NCBI GenBank assembly: GCA_964543855.1
Contig: CAZJAD010000110.1
Span: 1-6,904, forward strand
DNA: 6,904 nucleotides
DNA from: CAZJAD01 sp964543855
Lineage (GTDB): Bacteria > Electryoneota > RPQS01 > DYHQ01
Direction of reading: 5' to 3'
The first letter of the stretch is position 1. Each line of letters begins with the position of its first letter. Both the position numbers and the translations under genes were made by a program. This document shows, one piece after another, positions 5,685 to 6,904 of the stretch. The notes beneath the pieces were generated by a model. It saw only the letters and a list, made by a program, of their open reading frames with translations. It had not been told where the DNA came from and ran no database searches.

Positions 5685-6904
5685 TCACTCGACGGCCGTC
5701 CCTCCTCTCGAAAGCGGGAACCGAATAGTGAAAGTGGATCCCTTCTGCCAGGTGCTGTCCACCAGAATCTCAGCGCCGTAGCGAGCCAGAATCATGCGAC
5801 TTGTGGACAATCCAAGGCCTGTGCCGGTCGGCTCGTCCGGCCCTCCCTTGCCCACCATCGGTTTCGTCGTGAAGAACGGCGTGAAGAGCTTCGACATGTC
5901 TTCCGGTTCAATCCCAATACCCGTGTCAATGATATCAACGAACAGAAAACGCTCGTTGTGCCGCGTGCGCACGATCAGCCGCTTTTCGTCGCGCCCATGA
6001 AGCGCATCAATTGCATTGCGCAGAAGATTGCCAACGACCTGAGAGAGATCGCAGTACACAGAGCGTACTGCAGGCACGCTCTCATCAAGCTCGAGAAACT
6101 TGTCGATATCATGCTTGAAGAATAGATTGGCGTGCAGGAATTTCCACTCCGTCTTTATGAGTTCGTTGACAGAGATCTCCTGGGGTTCCAGGTTCTGTTC
6201 CTGACGACTCTTATGCATCAAATTCCCAATGATGTCCTTCATCGCCAGAGCCTGGCCCCGGACGCGTTGGATGTCGAGCATCTCTCCCTGTGTCATTTCG
6301 ATGAGATCGCAGAAACCGAGGATACTCGTCAACGGCCCATTCAGATTATGGGCGATTCCGGCGGCCATCGCGCCAAACTCGGCGAGCTTGGATTCCCGCA
6401 ACAGCTCCATCTCCAGTTGATGTCCCTTCCGCTGGAGAAGCCTCAGCTCGGTAATGTCCTTGACGATCATCAGCACCGATGCGGGACCGGTCGGCTCAAA
6501 CAAGAACGACCGCGTGACCAGGAACGTGCGACCGTCTCGCAAGGACAGCTCGAGGGTCTGGCCTTCGTAAGGTGAACTGAAACCGAGAATGCCCGAACGA
6601 TCGTAGGCGGCAAAATGCTTCACCCATTCCTGGCAAGCCTGCGACAGATCACCCGCTTCGAACATCTGTTCGATCGCCGGATTCGAATAGAGAATGTCGC
6701 CTTGTTTCGAGAGAAGTACGAGCCCATCCCGCAAGCTACGGATGAGGGTGTTCAACCGGTCCCGTTCCGCGCGCAACTCCCGCTCACGGTTCGGTCCACT
6801 CGAGCCGAGATCTCGACCCGTGAGGATAACCCAGCGGTCTTCGCCGTCTGTTATCGGGTTACTCTGGAATTCGATGAAGCTCCGTGTCTCGCTCCGATCA
6901 GACT
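5685..6904 (-). CDS. PAS-domain sensor histidine kinase, C-terminal 405 residues (N-terminus beyond window)
   Basis: The frame is open to the right edge; the TTG at 6776 is an internal Leu codon, not a start. The first 40 or so visible residues (IEFQSNPITDGEDRWVILTG region) look like the end of one PAS domain. A second PAS domain follows (visible residues about 49-155, LRDGLVLLSKQGDILYSNPA to MIVKDITELR). Next come a HisKA dimerisation helix with the phospho-acceptor His (codon 6350-6348) and a HATPase_c domain: N-box VVGNLLRNAIDAL (289-300), G1 DTGIGI (326-331), F-box LFTPFFTTK and G2 GTGLGLS (360-366). No transmembrane segment or receiver domain is visible. The ATP-binding boxes look intact, but the H-box reads HNLNGP where HE[IL]xNP is usual. 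No response-regulator gene is in the window. A terminator follows the stop. Confidence 0.95.
   Translation of the reverse strand, partial: SDRSETRSFIEFQSNPITDGEDRWVILTGRDLGSSGPNRERELRAERDRLNTLIRSLRDGLVLLSKQGDILYSNPAIEQMFEAGDLSQACQEWVKHFAAYDRSGILGFSSPYEGQTLELSLRDGRTFLVTRSFLFEPTGPASVLMIVKDITELRLLQRKGHQLEMELLRESKLAEFGAMAAGIAHNLNGPLTSILGFCDLIEMTQGEMLDIQRVRGQALAMKDIIGNLMHKSRQEQNLEPQEISVNELIKTEWKFLHANLFFKHDIDKFLELDESVPAVRSVYCDLSQVVGNLLRNAIDALHGRDEKRLIVRTRHNERFLFVDIIDTGIGIEPEDMSKLFTPFFTTKPMVGKGGPDEPTGTGLGLSTSRMILARYGAEILVDSTWQKGSTFTIRFPLSRGGTAVE

Noticed and set aside
5128..5781. A 217-codon plus-strand open frame covering the pyrF upstream gap.
   Set aside because: It crosses pyrF, the terminator and the kinase end in antisense, with no recognisable motif.

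Overview
The window is a compact stretch of bacterial chromosome in which every convincing gene lies on the minus strand. Read in the direction of transcription (high to low coordinates) the order is: a PAS-domain histidine kinase (N-terminus cut by the right edge), pyrF, pyrE, a WalJ/YycJ-type metallo-beta-lactamase-fold hydrolase, an exported beta-propeller/transglutaminase-like protein, a lipoprotein cyclophilin, a YigZ/IMPACT-family protein, and the start of a CNNM/DUF21 (CorC/HlyC-like) membrane protein cut by the left edge.

The sequence is moderately GC-rich and gene-dense, with Shine-Dalgarno sites, ATGA- and TGATG-type gene overlaps, a Rho-independent terminator and a type II (lipoprotein) signal peptide, so the host is a bacterium. 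Nothing pins the phylum. The extracytoplasmic cyclophilin and the PAS/HisKA kinase would fit an uncultivated environmental lineage, but that is a guess.

Region by region: 5685-6904 is the kinase, which ends in a clear intrinsic terminator (5628-5655). The 209-base gap 5476-5684 holds that terminator, a small inverted repeat and a plausible sigma-70-type promoter (5500-5528) that would start a new transcript at pyrF. pyrF and pyrE overlap by 4 bases (ATGA), and pyrE overlaps the hydrolase gene by 1-4 bases, so these three look translationally coupled. The propeller/transglutaminase gene follows after about 64 bases with a near-perfect Shine-Dalgarno, then the cyclophilin after 43 bases, then yigZ after 83 bases. 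yigZ overlaps the CNNM gene by 16 bases. No terminator is visible between pyrF and the left edge, so one long operon is possible but unproven.

Functionally, PyrE and PyrF are the last two enzymes of de novo UMP synthesis. The other genes look like housekeeping (YigZ, WalJ-like), envelope (propeller/transglutaminase, lipoprotein cyclophilin, CNNM transporter-like) or signalling (kinase) functions. I see no mobile element, CRISPR array, tRNA, rRNA or defence system. The most unusual items are a five-repeat propeller of exact 41-residue period fused to a complete transglutaminase triad, and a histidine kinase whose phospho-acceptor box has lost its usual acidic and Asn/Thr residues.
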